From Candidatus Omnitrophota bacterium (lineage in GTDB: Bacteria > Omnitrophota > Gorgyraeia > Gygaellales > Profunditerraquicolaceae), in contig QNCD01000004.1 of assembly GCA_003644385.1 (NCBI GenBank), positions 1 to 46,022 of the forward strand: a stretch of 46,022 bases of DNA, in the 5' to 3' direction. Shown here in pieces: positions 37,723 to 46,022 of this stretch. Each line of letters starts with the position of its first letter. Positions within the stretch are counted from its first letter, which is position 1. The position numbers were made by a program, and so were the translations under genes. The notes under the pieces are model-generated. The model worked only from the letters and a program-made list of their open reading frames with translations. It did not search any database and had not been told where the DNA came from.

Positions 37723-38767
37723 CAGCGAGATTTTCTTTTATTTTCTGAAAAACTTCTTCGGGAGTGATTATTTTCATACAGCGGTTATCCCGGCAATTCA
37801 CAACGTAACAGGGAACTTTACAACCGATATCTTTACGCAAAACTACCGTATTACTTTTTAAAGGATAAGGGCCTGTGATATTTGGTGAAGTGGGCCCAAA
37901 AATCGCAATAATATGTTTGGCGTTTAAGGCATTTGCAATATGTAAAGGCCCGGAGTCTGCAGTAATAAACAGGTCGGCTTTTTTTATAAGCCCTCCCAAT
38001 TGTTTTAAATTAAACTCACCAGCTGCAATTATGGGGCTTGCTTTCATCAAATCCCGGATTTTTTTTGCTAAAAGCCTATCCTGCACGGCGCCGCTGATTA
38101 TTACCCGAGCATTTAAATTCTCTATAAGCATATCCGATAATCTCGCCCAATATTCCGGCGGCCAGCGTTTACAGAACCAGTTCCCCCCGGGGTTTATAAC
38201 TACAAGGAAATCCGAACTGCCCAAAGAATGTTTTTTTAGAAAATTTTCTGCGGATTCCATGTCATGCGCTTCGATATAAAAATCTGCGTGGCTATCCTCT
38301 ACTCTCAAGCCTGCTTTTTCAATAAGGCCCAGGTAATAATTAATCCTGTGAATACTTTCAATCTTAGGGGGACTGATTTTGCAAGTCAAAAGAAACCCGC
38401 GTTTTTTGGTATAATAACCAATTATCTTTTTGATGCCCGCTAAGCGTGTAATTAAGGCGCGGGTAAAAGAACGGTGCAGCAAGAACACCGTATCAAAATT
38501 CTTACGCCTGAGATAATTTATAAATTTTAATTTTGCAAGAAGGCTTCTATGCCTGTCTTTTTCGTCATAGATGATAATCTCATCCAGGCTAGGGTTATTC
38601 TTTAAAATAAAGTAACAACGGCTGGGAATAATACAGGCGAGGTAGCTTTTCGGAAAGTTGCGGCGGATGTTCCTGATTACTGCAGTGGAAAATAAAACAT
38701 CGCCCAGCCAGTTCACGTTAAAAATCAGTATGCGTTTAATTTCAGCTTGTTTATTCATACCTGCCAA
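37712..38767 (-). CDS. Lipopolysaccharide heptosyltransferase (GT9)
   Basis: ILIFNVNWLGDVLFSTAVIRNIRRNFP, LFITADSGPLHIANALNAKHIIAIFGPTSPNITGPY. Confidence 0.93.
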   Translation of the reverse strand: MAGMNKQAEIKRILIFNVNWLGDVLFSTAVIRNIRRNFPKSYLACIIPSRCYFILKNNPSLDEIIIYDEKDRHRSLLAKLKFINYLRRKNFDTVFLLHRSFTRALITRLAGIKKIIGYYTKKRGFLLTCKISPPKIESIHRINYYLGLIEKAGLRVEDSHADFYIEAHDMESAENFLKKHSLGSSDFLVVINPGGNWFCKRWPPEYWARLSDMLIENLNARVIISGAVQDRLLAKKIRDLMKASPIIAAGEFNLKQLGGLIKKADLFITADSGPLHIANALNAKHIIAIFGPTSPNITGPYPLKSNTVVLRKDIGCKVPCYVVNCRDNRCMKIITPEEVFQKIKENLADDR

Positions 38768-38784
38768 TTCAAAAACGAATTTAT

Positions 38785-39579
38785 CTAATCATCATCGCGG
38801 TGCTCTTTAATAAAAGTGTAAAACCCCGAGCTTTCTAACCAGAAAACAAATAAGTTATCCGAAGTTGAGGAAATTCTTAGCCTCTTCAATAAAAAAACGT
38901 CGTCATCAGGATACCTTTTTCCGGGAGAAGTCACAACTGCCAGTTCATAGCCTGCGCGCCGGACCATGTTTTTAATCTTTTCGCTGAATCTTCCCTCCGG
39001 ATAACTGAAAGCGGCAATAGGAATCCCCAGCTTTCTTTCCAGTATTTTTTTAGAAAGAAGTATCTCTTTTTGTATCTTTGAATCTGAGGTAAAGTTTACT
39101 AATGGCTCAGGCCCCAGGCAATGGCTGCCAAAATCAACCAATCCCGAACCACGCATTTCTCTGATTTCCTGCCAGCTTAACCTGTCATTCTGGCTCCTTC
39201 CTATTTCATTGACGATTAAAAAAACCGTTGCCGGTATTTGATACTCTTTAAGTACCGGAAAGGCGAATTTATAGTTATCTTTATATCCATCGTCAAAAGT
39301 TATGGCGACTGTACGCATGGGGATAGTCTTTTTTTCCCTGATCAACTTGGCCAATTCATCCAGAGGCAACACATTATAATTAAACTTTTTTAAAAACTGC
39401 ATCTGCCGTTTGAAAGATTCTGCAGAAACTGCCAGCCTGTTTTCCTTTTCGGCGTCCGGCCTGACTGAATGATACATAAGTATGGGGACAACATACTGCT
39501 GCCTGATAAAACTTACTGCCAATAGCACAAAAAGAAAAATTGAAATAAAAAGATAAGTTAATTTCTTATGTTTAAGCAT
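38785..39579 (-). CDS. Polysaccharide deacetylase (NodB/CE4)
   Basis: PILMYHSVRPDAE, VAITFDDGYKDNYKFAFPVLKEYQIPATVFL. Confidence 0.93.
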   Translation of the reverse strand: MLKHKKLTYLFISIFLFVLLAVSFIRQQYVVPILMYHSVRPDAEKENRLAVSAESFKRQMQFLKKFNYNVLPLDELAKLIREKKTIPMRTVAITFDDGYKDNYKFAFPVLKEYQIPATVFLIVNEIGRSQNDRLSWQEIREMRGSGLVDFGSHCLGPEPLVNFTSDSKIQKEILLSKKILERKLGIPIAAFSYPEGRFSEKIKNMVRRAGYELAVVTSPGKRYPDDDVFLLKRLRISSTSDNLFVFWLESSGFYTFIKEHRDDD

Positions 39580-40739
39580 CCTGAGTAAACCTCCTCGGTA
39601 CTCACAATCATTTTTTCTTTTGTAAAATTTTTTTCTATGAATTGTTTAGCTTTTTTTGCCAAAGATTCTGCTTTTGTCCTATCCGAAATTATTTTAAGAA
39701 TTGCCTGCGAGAGAGCAAAAGAATCCCCAGGTTTTACCATTAATCCGTTTTCTTGGTTCATTAACAAATCCTTGATCCCGCCGATGTCTGTCCCTATCAC
39801 CGGAACAGACATAGTCATGGCTTCCATTAAGCTTAAGCCCAGCCCTTCTTTCAGGGAGGGAAGGACAAACACATCCATAACTGACAAAAATTTTCTGGTA
39901 TCAAAAACAGAAGGGAAGAATATGACGCTATCCTCTAATCCTAAAGAGTTAACCTCTGTCAACAGTTTTTCTCTCATTCTGCCTTCGCCTATAATAATTA
40001 ATCGTATATTGTTAACTTGCTCTTTGGCTTTTTTAACCGCCCTAATAAGATAAATATGGCCTTTCTCCTGTGACAATCTGGCGATAATGCCAATCACCGG
40101 GCCCTTATCTAATCCCAACTCTTTCTTTGTTTCTTCTCGATACTCTGTACTTGGTGAACAATACTTACTAAGATCTATTCCATGCCTGACTACTTTTATC
40201 TCCTGCTCCTTGAGTTTAAAGTCTCTCACCAGGTGATGTTTTACCTCTTCGCTTATGGCAATGACTGTCCTGCCCCAACAGGGCCAGAGCCGGCGTGAAA
40301 GCCTGGTTTTAAAAAAACCGTGGCAGGTGGATACATAAGGAATATGCAAAATTTTACTGAGCAGGCAGCTTAAAACCTGAGTTACCCGCGTATTAGCATG
40401 CAGGATCTCAATTTTTTCCTCTTTGATTATTCTCAAAAGTTTAAAAAAACTAATCAGGATTTTAAAACTCAATTCCGATTTTGTTCTTATCGGAATCGGT
40501 ATAAATTTTATTCCTGAATTTTGAAATTCTTCGGTTAACCTGCCGCCGCTGGAAGCAATATATACGTTATTGCCTCTTTGCTTCAGGCCACCAGCCAACT
40601 CCAATACATATTTACTGATACCGCCGATATTAAGATGGTTGGTTAAGAATAGGATGTTCATTGTTAATGTCAAATGACAAAATTCAAATGACAAAATAAA
40701 TTCCTGCCTACCGTCAGGCAGACAAATGTCAAATATCAA
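39558..40739 (-). CDS. GT4 glycosyltransferase (true start probably 40661, MNILFLTNHLNIGG)
   Basis: LNIGGISKYVLELAGGLKQRGNNVYIASSGG, GIIARLSQEKGHIYLIRAV, PSLKEGLGLSLMEAMTMSVPVIGTDIGGIKDLL. Confidence 0.93.
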   Translation of the reverse strand: MIFDICLPDGRQEFILSFEFCHLTLTMNILFLTNHLNIGGISKYVLELAGGLKQRGNNVYIASSGGRLTEEFQNSGIKFIPIPIRTKSELSFKILISFFKLLRIIKEEKIEILHANTRVTQVLSCLLSKILHIPYVSTCHGFFKTRLSRRLWPCWGRTVIAISEEVKHHLVRDFKLKEQEIKVVRHGIDLSKYCSPSTEYREETKKELGLDKGPVIGIIARLSQEKGHIYLIRAVKKAKEQVNNIRLIIIGEGRMREKLLTEVNSLGLEDSVIFFPSVFDTRKFLSVMDVFVLPSLKEGLGLSLMEAMTMSVPVIGTDIGGIKDLLMNQENGLMVKPGDSFALSQAILKIISDRTKAESLAKKAKQFIEKNFTKEKMIVSTEEVYSGCLNIRN

Positions 40740-40800
40740 AACCTTAGATTTGTCATTTGGTGTCTGTCATTCATTTGTCATTTGTGCTTTGGTATTTGTC
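40670..40800. repeat. CAAATGA-type short repeats around a CTGCCT-accgtc-AGGCAG palindrome, at a gene-gene junction
   Basis: caaatgacaaaattcaaatgacaaa ... ctgcctaccgtcaggcag ... caaatgtcaaat ... tcatttgtcatttgtg. Confidence 0.75.
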
Positions 40801-42890
40801 TTTAATAATTTTTCTATTGCCTCTAATACTTCTTCCGGAGTAATCATCTCCATGCATTTTTTTCTTCTGCATTTTGATTTATAACATGGGCTACATGAGA
40901 GTGTTTTCTTTATCAATATATATCTTCTGGCATAAGGCATGTGCCTGCGCGGATCAGTAGGCCCAAAAAGCGCGATAAGGGGTACGCCCTGGCTGGCAGC
41001 AATATGCAAAGGGGCGGAATCCGCTGATATATAAACATTGCATTTCCTGATCAAACAGGCAAGCTGGTTTATGCTGGTCTTTGCGCAGGCATTGATTAAT
41101 TTTATATTTTTTAAACTCACCGAAAGGGAATTTGCAATTTTTAAATCTTCCTTTGAGCCGGTGAGCATAACCCGCATATCGCGCTTTGCTAATTCTTCAC
41201 ATAGCCTGGCTAGATGATGAAGCGGCCAATTTTTGCTCATCCATCTGTGACTTGCGCTGATATTTATTCCGATAATTACCTGATTTCCGCTTATCCATTG
41301 AGACCTTAGAAATTCTTCGGCAAAAATCCGGTCTCCCTCGCCGGGCCATAACTCTAAGGAAGAATCCTTTAAATCAATATCCAGCATTTTTAAAATCCTG
41401 AACTGATGATTTACAGGATCTAATATTATTTTGTCATTTTTGACTCTTTTTTTAAGTAAGAAGCTTAGCTTTTTATTGTTATATCCGTAACTCTTTAAAG
41501 GCAGGCTGAGCGCACAAAGTAAATGGCTCTTGCGGTTATTCTGCAGGTCTACAATCAAATCAAAGTTTTTCTTTCTTAATGATGCTGATAAATTTAAAAG
41601 CTGCCTTAGGCCCTTGTCGCGGTATTTATAATCAAATACAATCAACTCGTCGATATATGGGCAGTTTAAAAGTATATCCTTGTATTCCTCCCCGATTAAT
41701 AAGCTGATTTTATGATTTTGCGCAGGGAACCTCTCTCTTAAAGCCCTTAATGCAGGGGTAGACAGGATTATATCGCCTAAAGAGCTGAGCTTAATCACTA
41801 AAATTCTCAAATTACTGAGCGCATCCTCGTATACCTCTTCTGTCTTATCTGCCATAAGACCTAAATTATATTTCTCCTTTACTTTCTCATAAGCGCGGCT
41901 GGCTAAATTACTCCTGAGGTTCTTGTCCTTATAAATCTTTATTACCGCTTCTGCCATGCTTATCGGCTCAGCAGGAGGAACAAGCAGGCCGGTCTGATTA
42001 TCTTCAATAATATCTACCACCCCTCCCACGCGGGTAGCCACCACACATACACCGCTTGCCTGGGCTTCAATGATTACCCTGCCGAATGCTTCATGAGTAG
42101 TAGTAGCTAAAACTAAAACATCTAAATCCGCCATTATTGCAGGGATATCTTTCTGAACCCCTAAAAATTGCGTACGCTGCCAAAGCCCGTATCTCTTTGT
42201 TAAATCCTGGATTTGTTCTCTATACGCTGATTTCGAATCCGGGGCATCGCCGACAATCCAGATTTTAAGACCTGGGGTTTCTTGTGATACCCTGGCCATT
42301 GCCTTTATAAAATGTAAATGGCCTTTTAGCGGAGTCAGTCTTCCCACTATGCCTACGTGGAACTCATTCGCATTTCTGTTATCGGGAGGAATAAATTTAA
42401 ATTTTTCCAGATCAACGCTGCGGGGGATCAATTTTATCCGCTCGTAAGGCACAGCAAAATCATCTATCATATGTCGCGCGATTACGTTACTCAACACTAT
42501 AACCCTCTTGCCCCAGCCCATCACAGAACTAAAAAAGTTTTTTCTGTAATAACCGTGACATGTTGTAATAAAAACTTTTCCGGTTATACGGGAAGCAAAA
42601 TAAGCAATCCACCCCGGGACCCGCGAACGCGCGTGAATGATATCTACATCTTCCTTTCTGATGATTTTGGCTAACTCAAAAATCATTTTTACCACTTTAA
42701 TCAGAGATTTCTTGTGCACAGGCAGTTGATAGTGGACTGCCCCCATGGCTCTGAGATCTTTAACCAAAGCGCCTCCGCTTGAAACTACAACCGCGCCATG
42801 GCCTTTTTTTACCAAATATTTAGCTAAATCTAATGTTCCTGTCTCAACGCCACCGAAATTTAACGCCGGCAGTATCTGTAATATTTTCAT
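40767..42890 (-). CDS. Fused GT4 glycosyltransferase - GT9 heptosyltransferase
   Basis: N: LQILPALNFGGVETGTLDLAKYLVKKGH...VGIVGRLTPLKGHLHFIKAM; C: ILVIKLSSLGDIILSTPALRALRERFP...VYISADSAPLHIAASQGVPLIALFGPTDPRRHMPY. Confidence 0.93.
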   Translation of the reverse strand: MKILQILPALNFGGVETGTLDLAKYLVKKGHGAVVVSSGGALVKDLRAMGAVHYQLPVHKKSLIKVVKMIFELAKIIRKEDVDIIHARSRVPGWIAYFASRITGKVFITTCHGYYRKNFFSSVMGWGKRVIVLSNVIARHMIDDFAVPYERIKLIPRSVDLEKFKFIPPDNRNANEFHVGIVGRLTPLKGHLHFIKAMARVSQETPGLKIWIVGDAPDSKSAYREQIQDLTKRYGLWQRTQFLGVQKDIPAIMADLDVLVLATTTHEAFGRVIIEAQASGVCVVATRVGGVVDIIEDNQTGLLVPPAEPISMAEAVIKIYKDKNLRSNLASRAYEKVKEKYNLGLMADKTEEVYEDALSNLRILVIKLSSLGDIILSTPALRALRERFPAQNHKISLLIGEEYKDILLNCPYIDELIVFDYKYRDKGLRQLLNLSASLRKKNFDLIVDLQNNRKSHLLCALSLPLKSYGYNNKKLSFLLKKRVKNDKIILDPVNHQFRILKMLDIDLKDSSLELWPGEGDRIFAEEFLRSQWISGNQVIIGINISASHRWMSKNWPLHHLARLCEELAKRDMRVMLTGSKEDLKIANSLSVSLKNIKLINACAKTSINQLACLIRKCNVYISADSAPLHIAASQGVPLIALFGPTDPRRHMPYARRYILIKKTLSCSPCYKSKCRRKKCMEMITPEEVLEAIEKLLKTNTKAQMTNE

Positions 42891-42912
42891 CTTTATGCTT
42901 GGGAATTTTATT

Positions 42913-44853
42913 TTATAGTATTTTTTTTAAAGCTTCCTTGACTAAACTGCGGTCGTCTGGTTGGTATATTGGCGGCCTATTCACGTGCAGCTCTTTTAAA
43001 AGAGTGCTTATCCGGTCAAGATCAGACAGATATATATATTTATTTTTACTGAAGTGCTCCAGGAACCGCCGGTGTTTTTCGCTCAAGCCTAAAACTTTTA
43101 AAACTAATATATATTTTTTGCTTTTTACCGCTTCCGAAATCATCGAAATACTCTCCGCAGAGACTATTATAATTTCACTCAAAGCAAGTATGCCGCCTAC
43201 TGCATAAGCTAAATTTTTTTCATTGGCAATCACCAGTAATTTACAGCGCGAATAACCCGAAAATTCTTTTTTTACCAGCTCTTCAATTTCTTTTGAGGTC
43301 CTTCGAGAAGTAGTAATCAGCACCTCGCCGTCATATCTTTCTAAAAAAAGTTTTATCTTGCTGAATAACTGTTTTATTAAATTCGGGTTTAGGCTGAATT
43401 TTTTTGTATCTCCTCCTATTAATATGCCCAAAACAAGCTTCTTGCTCAGATTTATTTCTTTTTTAATAAGGCTGGCCTGAGAAAGCAGATAATCATCGTT
43501 TATTAAATTTAAGGCTCCTTGGGTAGCTATAACCGGCCCTCTATTTGGCGGCCTATCGTGCCTTGGCAGAATTACCGCATCAAAACGCCTGAAGCTTAAA
43601 AACGAAGGCCGCATAATCACTATAGACTTAGCCAGATTTTCTCTCGAAAGAATGTAATTTAATCCCGCTAACGACGAACCGCAGGATACTATTATATCCG
43701 GCTTTAAAGCGGACAAATTCTTATAAACATCCTCCTTTAAAAAAAATCTCAGGCAGGCCAGGCAGCCCTGACATTGAAATCTAGCGCTCAGGGCGCTGCT
43801 TAAACTTAACGCCCTTCGGGAAAAATTATTTTTGAATTTGACTTCGAGATAATCGGTATTGGCTTTAAAATCTTTTTCTTTCAGGGCCTCTTCTAATATT
43901 ACGCTGACTGCCTGAGACTGCCTTAAATGCCCGGCCTTGCCGTCATTAAGCACCAGGATATTCCTCTCTTTGGAATATTTCCAGATCTTATAAGTCCAGA
44001 GATATTCCTGGGGATAGCTTCTGATATATCCTTCAAATATCCGGATAATGTTCTGTAAATTAAGCCGGATATCATTTTCTGAATTCCCGGTTTTCTTCAT
44101 TTGATATGCAGGCCCAAAAATAATTTTAATGTAAGGGCCGGATCTTCTAAAACTATAGCTTGGTATAAGCGCACAACCGTAGTTTAACGCTAACTTTACC
44201 GCGCCCTGGCCCATAGAGGCGTCTTTGCCAAAAAAATCAACCGGCAATCCTGATTTCCCTCCCTGGTCAATAGAGATCCCTACAAGCCCACCGGCCTTGA
44301 TAGTCCTAATCAACTCCTTAAGCCCGGCGTCTCTCTCGATTACTCTGCATCCTTTTAACTGACGGTACTCATTCAGTATCCGGTTAAGATAAGGATTTCT
44401 TTGCCCCCGTACAAAGGTGGTAAAATCTATCCCCTGGCAAGCCAAAAGAATACCTGCAAGCTCCCAGCTGCCTGCGTGCACAGCTAAAATGAATACGCCT
44501 TTACCCCTGCTTAGCGCCTCCTTTACATGCTCCAATCCCTCTATTTCTACGTATTTATTGGTGTAATCTTTATCTATCAAAGGCATGAGAAATATTTCCA
44601 TCAGGTTCTGTCCGAAAACTCTGTAAAATTGCCTGGTTATTTTACGAATCTGACAAGGAGATAAATCATTGCCTAAGGCAGTCTTTAAATTTGAATAAGC
44701 AACTGCCCTGTGCTTATAGTCAAACAGAAAAAACAACTCTCCTATTCTTCTGCCTAAAAAAAAGGTAAAATTAACCGGGATCCTTCTAAACAAAGGTCCG
44801 AATAATTTAAGCAGAATATAACCCAAGTAATCGATTGATAAAATCCTGCTCAT
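42913..44853 (-). CDS. Lauroyl/lysophospholipid acyltransferase (LpxL/HtrB) fused to ELM1-like (mito_fiss_Elm1/DUF1022) domain
   Basis: N: FILAVHAGSWELAGILLACQGIDFTTFVRGQRNPYLN, LVGISIDQGGKSGLPVDFFGK; C: NILVLNDGKAGHLRQSQAVSVIL, LITTSRRTSKEIEEL, VSAESISMISEAVKSKK. Confidence 0.87.
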   Translation of the reverse strand: MSRILSIDYLGYILLKLFGPLFRRIPVNFTFFLGRRIGELFFLFDYKHRAVAYSNLKTALGNDLSPCQIRKITRQFYRVFGQNLMEIFLMPLIDKDYTNKYVEIEGLEHVKEALSRGKGVFILAVHAGSWELAGILLACQGIDFTTFVRGQRNPYLNRILNEYRQLKGCRVIERDAGLKELIRTIKAGGLVGISIDQGGKSGLPVDFFGKDASMGQGAVKLALNYGCALIPSYSFRRSGPYIKIIFGPAYQMKKTGNSENDIRLNLQNIIRIFEGYIRSYPQEYLWTYKIWKYSKERNILVLNDGKAGHLRQSQAVSVILEEALKEKDFKANTDYLEVKFKNNFSRRALSLSSALSARFQCQGCLACLRFFLKEDVYKNLSALKPDIIVSCGSSLAGLNYILSRENLAKSIVIMRPSFLSFRRFDAVILPRHDRPPNRGPVIATQGALNLINDDYLLSQASLIKKEINLSKKLVLGILIGGDTKKFSLNPNLIKQLFSKIKLFLERYDGEVLITTSRRTSKEIEELVKKEFSGYSRCKLLVIANEKNLAYAVGGILALSEIIIVSAESISMISEAVKSKKYILVLKVLGLSEKHRRFLEHFSKNKYIYLSDLDRISTLLKELHVNRPPIYQPDDRSLVKEALKKIL

Positions 44854-45892
44854 TATCTATTAGTTTTATTTCTATGCGTAAAACCAGTAATTCAAACCGC
44901 CAGTCATTACGGTAAGATAAATAAGGACTTATTTTAACGAAATCTTTTTCGGTAGTAATCATTGTATTTATAGCAGAACTTTGTAGCTGACGGTCTAAGC
45001 GTTCCAGATCTCTATATGAATAACGGTGATGATCGGCAAAGGTATAGACTGAAACAATGTTTATGCCCAATCCCGTAATAAGGTTACTAAAAGAATCGGG
45101 GTCGGCAATCCCGCAGATTATAACGGCTTTTTTTTCTTTTATACTTTCCGGCCTTACTGGTTGGTCCTGCTTATTTAACCTGTACAGCCCTATTGGCTGA
45201 TGAACGGATTTCAATATAAGTGCTTTAGGATTAATCTGATTCAAATAAGAAACCGCCTCCTGAACATGAAAATTAAGGTTAGTCTTAGTCAAAATAAAAA
45301 TATCTGCGCGCCTAAGCCCGGATAATGGTTCGCGCAATAATCCTCTTGGGACCATATTGCCGTTACCGAAAGGGTCGGTCGCGTCTATAGTTACGATTTC
45401 TAAATCTTTTTTAATCCGCCACTGCTGAAAACCGTCGTCTAAAATTACCGAATCAACCCCGTATTCACTGATTGCTTTTTTCCCCGAGCGTATTCTATCG
45501 GCATCAACTAAAACCGGAACGTCTCCCAGTTTCATTTTAAGCATATACGGCTCATCTCCCATATTTTCATAACTTGTGACGTTGTGACGTTGTGACGTTG
45601 TAACCTTTCTTCCATACCCCCTAGTTAGTACTGCCACTCTATGCCCCTTTTGCTTAAGTAGTTTAGCGATATATTCAGCTAAAAGAGTCTTTCCCGTTCC
45701 GCCCAAAGTAATATTGCCTATACTAATCACCTTACAATTAAGGCGCTGCTGTAGCAGCCTGTTTTTAAAAATTAAAAATCTGATTATTAAAGCATAAATT
45801 TGGGAAAGTAAAAATAGAAAGAACTTTACCAGGTCTGGCAAAATTCCGCGGTATTTATCCGTGGCCAGATTATAAAGAAAGTTTAACATCAC
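44807..45892 (-). CDS. lpxK: Tetraacyldisaccharide 4'-kinase
   Basis: ISIGNITLGGTGKTLLAEYIAKLLKQKGHRVAVLTRGYGRK, VILDDGFQQWRIKKDLEIVTID, ITTEKDFVKI. Confidence 0.95.
   Translation of the reverse strand: MMLNFLYNLATDKYRGILPDLVKFFLFLLSQIYALIIRFLIFKNRLLQQRLNCKVISIGNITLGGTGKTLLAEYIAKLLKQKGHRVAVLTRGYGRKVTTSQRHNVTSYENMGDEPYMLKMKLGDVPVLVDADRIRSGKKAISEYGVDSVILDDGFQQWRIKKDLEIVTIDATDPFGNGNMVPRGLLREPLSGLRRADIFILTKTNLNFHVQEAVSYLNQINPKALILKSVHQPIGLYRLNKQDQPVRPESIKEKKAVIICGIADPDSFSNLITGLGINIVSVYTFADHHRYSYRDLERLDRQLQSSAINTMITTEKDFVKISPYLSYRNDWRFELLVLRIEIKLIDNEQDFINRLLGLYSA
45574..45597. repeat. Octamer tandem repeat TTGTGACG x3 inside lpxK
   Basis: ttgtgacg ttgtgacg ttgtgacg ttgtaacc. Confidence 0.85.
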
Positions 45893-45906
45893 TTTTTTCT
45901 ATATTA

Positions 45907-46022
45907 TTACTTAAAATTATAATGCTTCTTCACCGGCTCTTTTATTTCCCAGACACAAGCCAGGCCCTTGGGAAAAGTGACAAAATCACCTTGTCCGAAT
46001 TCAATCTTTTCTCCAGCATCAG
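45907..46022 (-). CDS. C-terminal fragment of a cupin (DUF861/cupin_3-like) protein, truncated by window edge
   Basis: Manual minus-strand translation: DAGEKIEFGQGDFVTFPKGLACVWEIKEPVKKHYNFK*. Confidence 0.75.
   Translation of the reverse strand, partial: DAGEKIEFGQGDFVTFPKGLACVWEIKEPVKKHYNFK

Noticed and set aside
40138-40175. Another GTACTC-type heptad repeat in the GT4 gene (tcgatactctgtacttggtgaac)
   Set aside because: Too short and degenerate to separate from chance.

Overview
The window is a dense, almost entirely minus-strand block of about 40 genes. It looks like a low-to-mid GC, LPS-bearing Gram-negative candidate-phylum genome; Omnitrophota-like is my inference from gene content only. 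In transcription order (right to left) it holds: (i) an LPS/Kdo/heptose block (lpxK, an LpxL-ELM1 fusion, several GT4/GT9 glycosyltransferases including fusions, a deoxyhypusine-synthase-like protein, rfaE/hldE kinase, kdsB, kdsA, kdsD, kdsC, an LptC/LptA-like protein, lptB); (ii) tig-clpP, a class V aminotransferase, a PilT-like ATPase and serA; (iii) a 5'-nucleotidase/thioredoxin-like fusion, a homocitrate-synthase-family enzyme, purA, an OmpA lipoprotein, a DUF4912 protein and a GH57 branching-enzyme-type protein; (iv) the uppS-cdsA-dxr-rseP-ispG-proS-rimP-nusA-infB block; (v) trpS-scpA-ruvB, queH, DUF2905 and spoIID. Observations not explained by the ORF track: a ~400 nt highly structured noncoding island between ruvB and queH; an unannotated PilZ pseudogene beside pilT; an in-frame TAA interrupting spoIID; a pseudoknot-capable leader before uppS; a strong hairpin leader before the aminotransferase; and a dispersed set of 7-8 nt tandem repeats (similar in style to cyanobacterial STRR) that sit between genes and also in frame inside conserved genes (ispG, lpxK, GT9, signal peptides). 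Several proteins have unusual architecture: trigger factor without PPIase, ProRS without INS, LpxL-ELM1, GT4-GT9, and a PilT with degenerate motifs. No tRNA, rRNA, CRISPR array or transposase was recognised.
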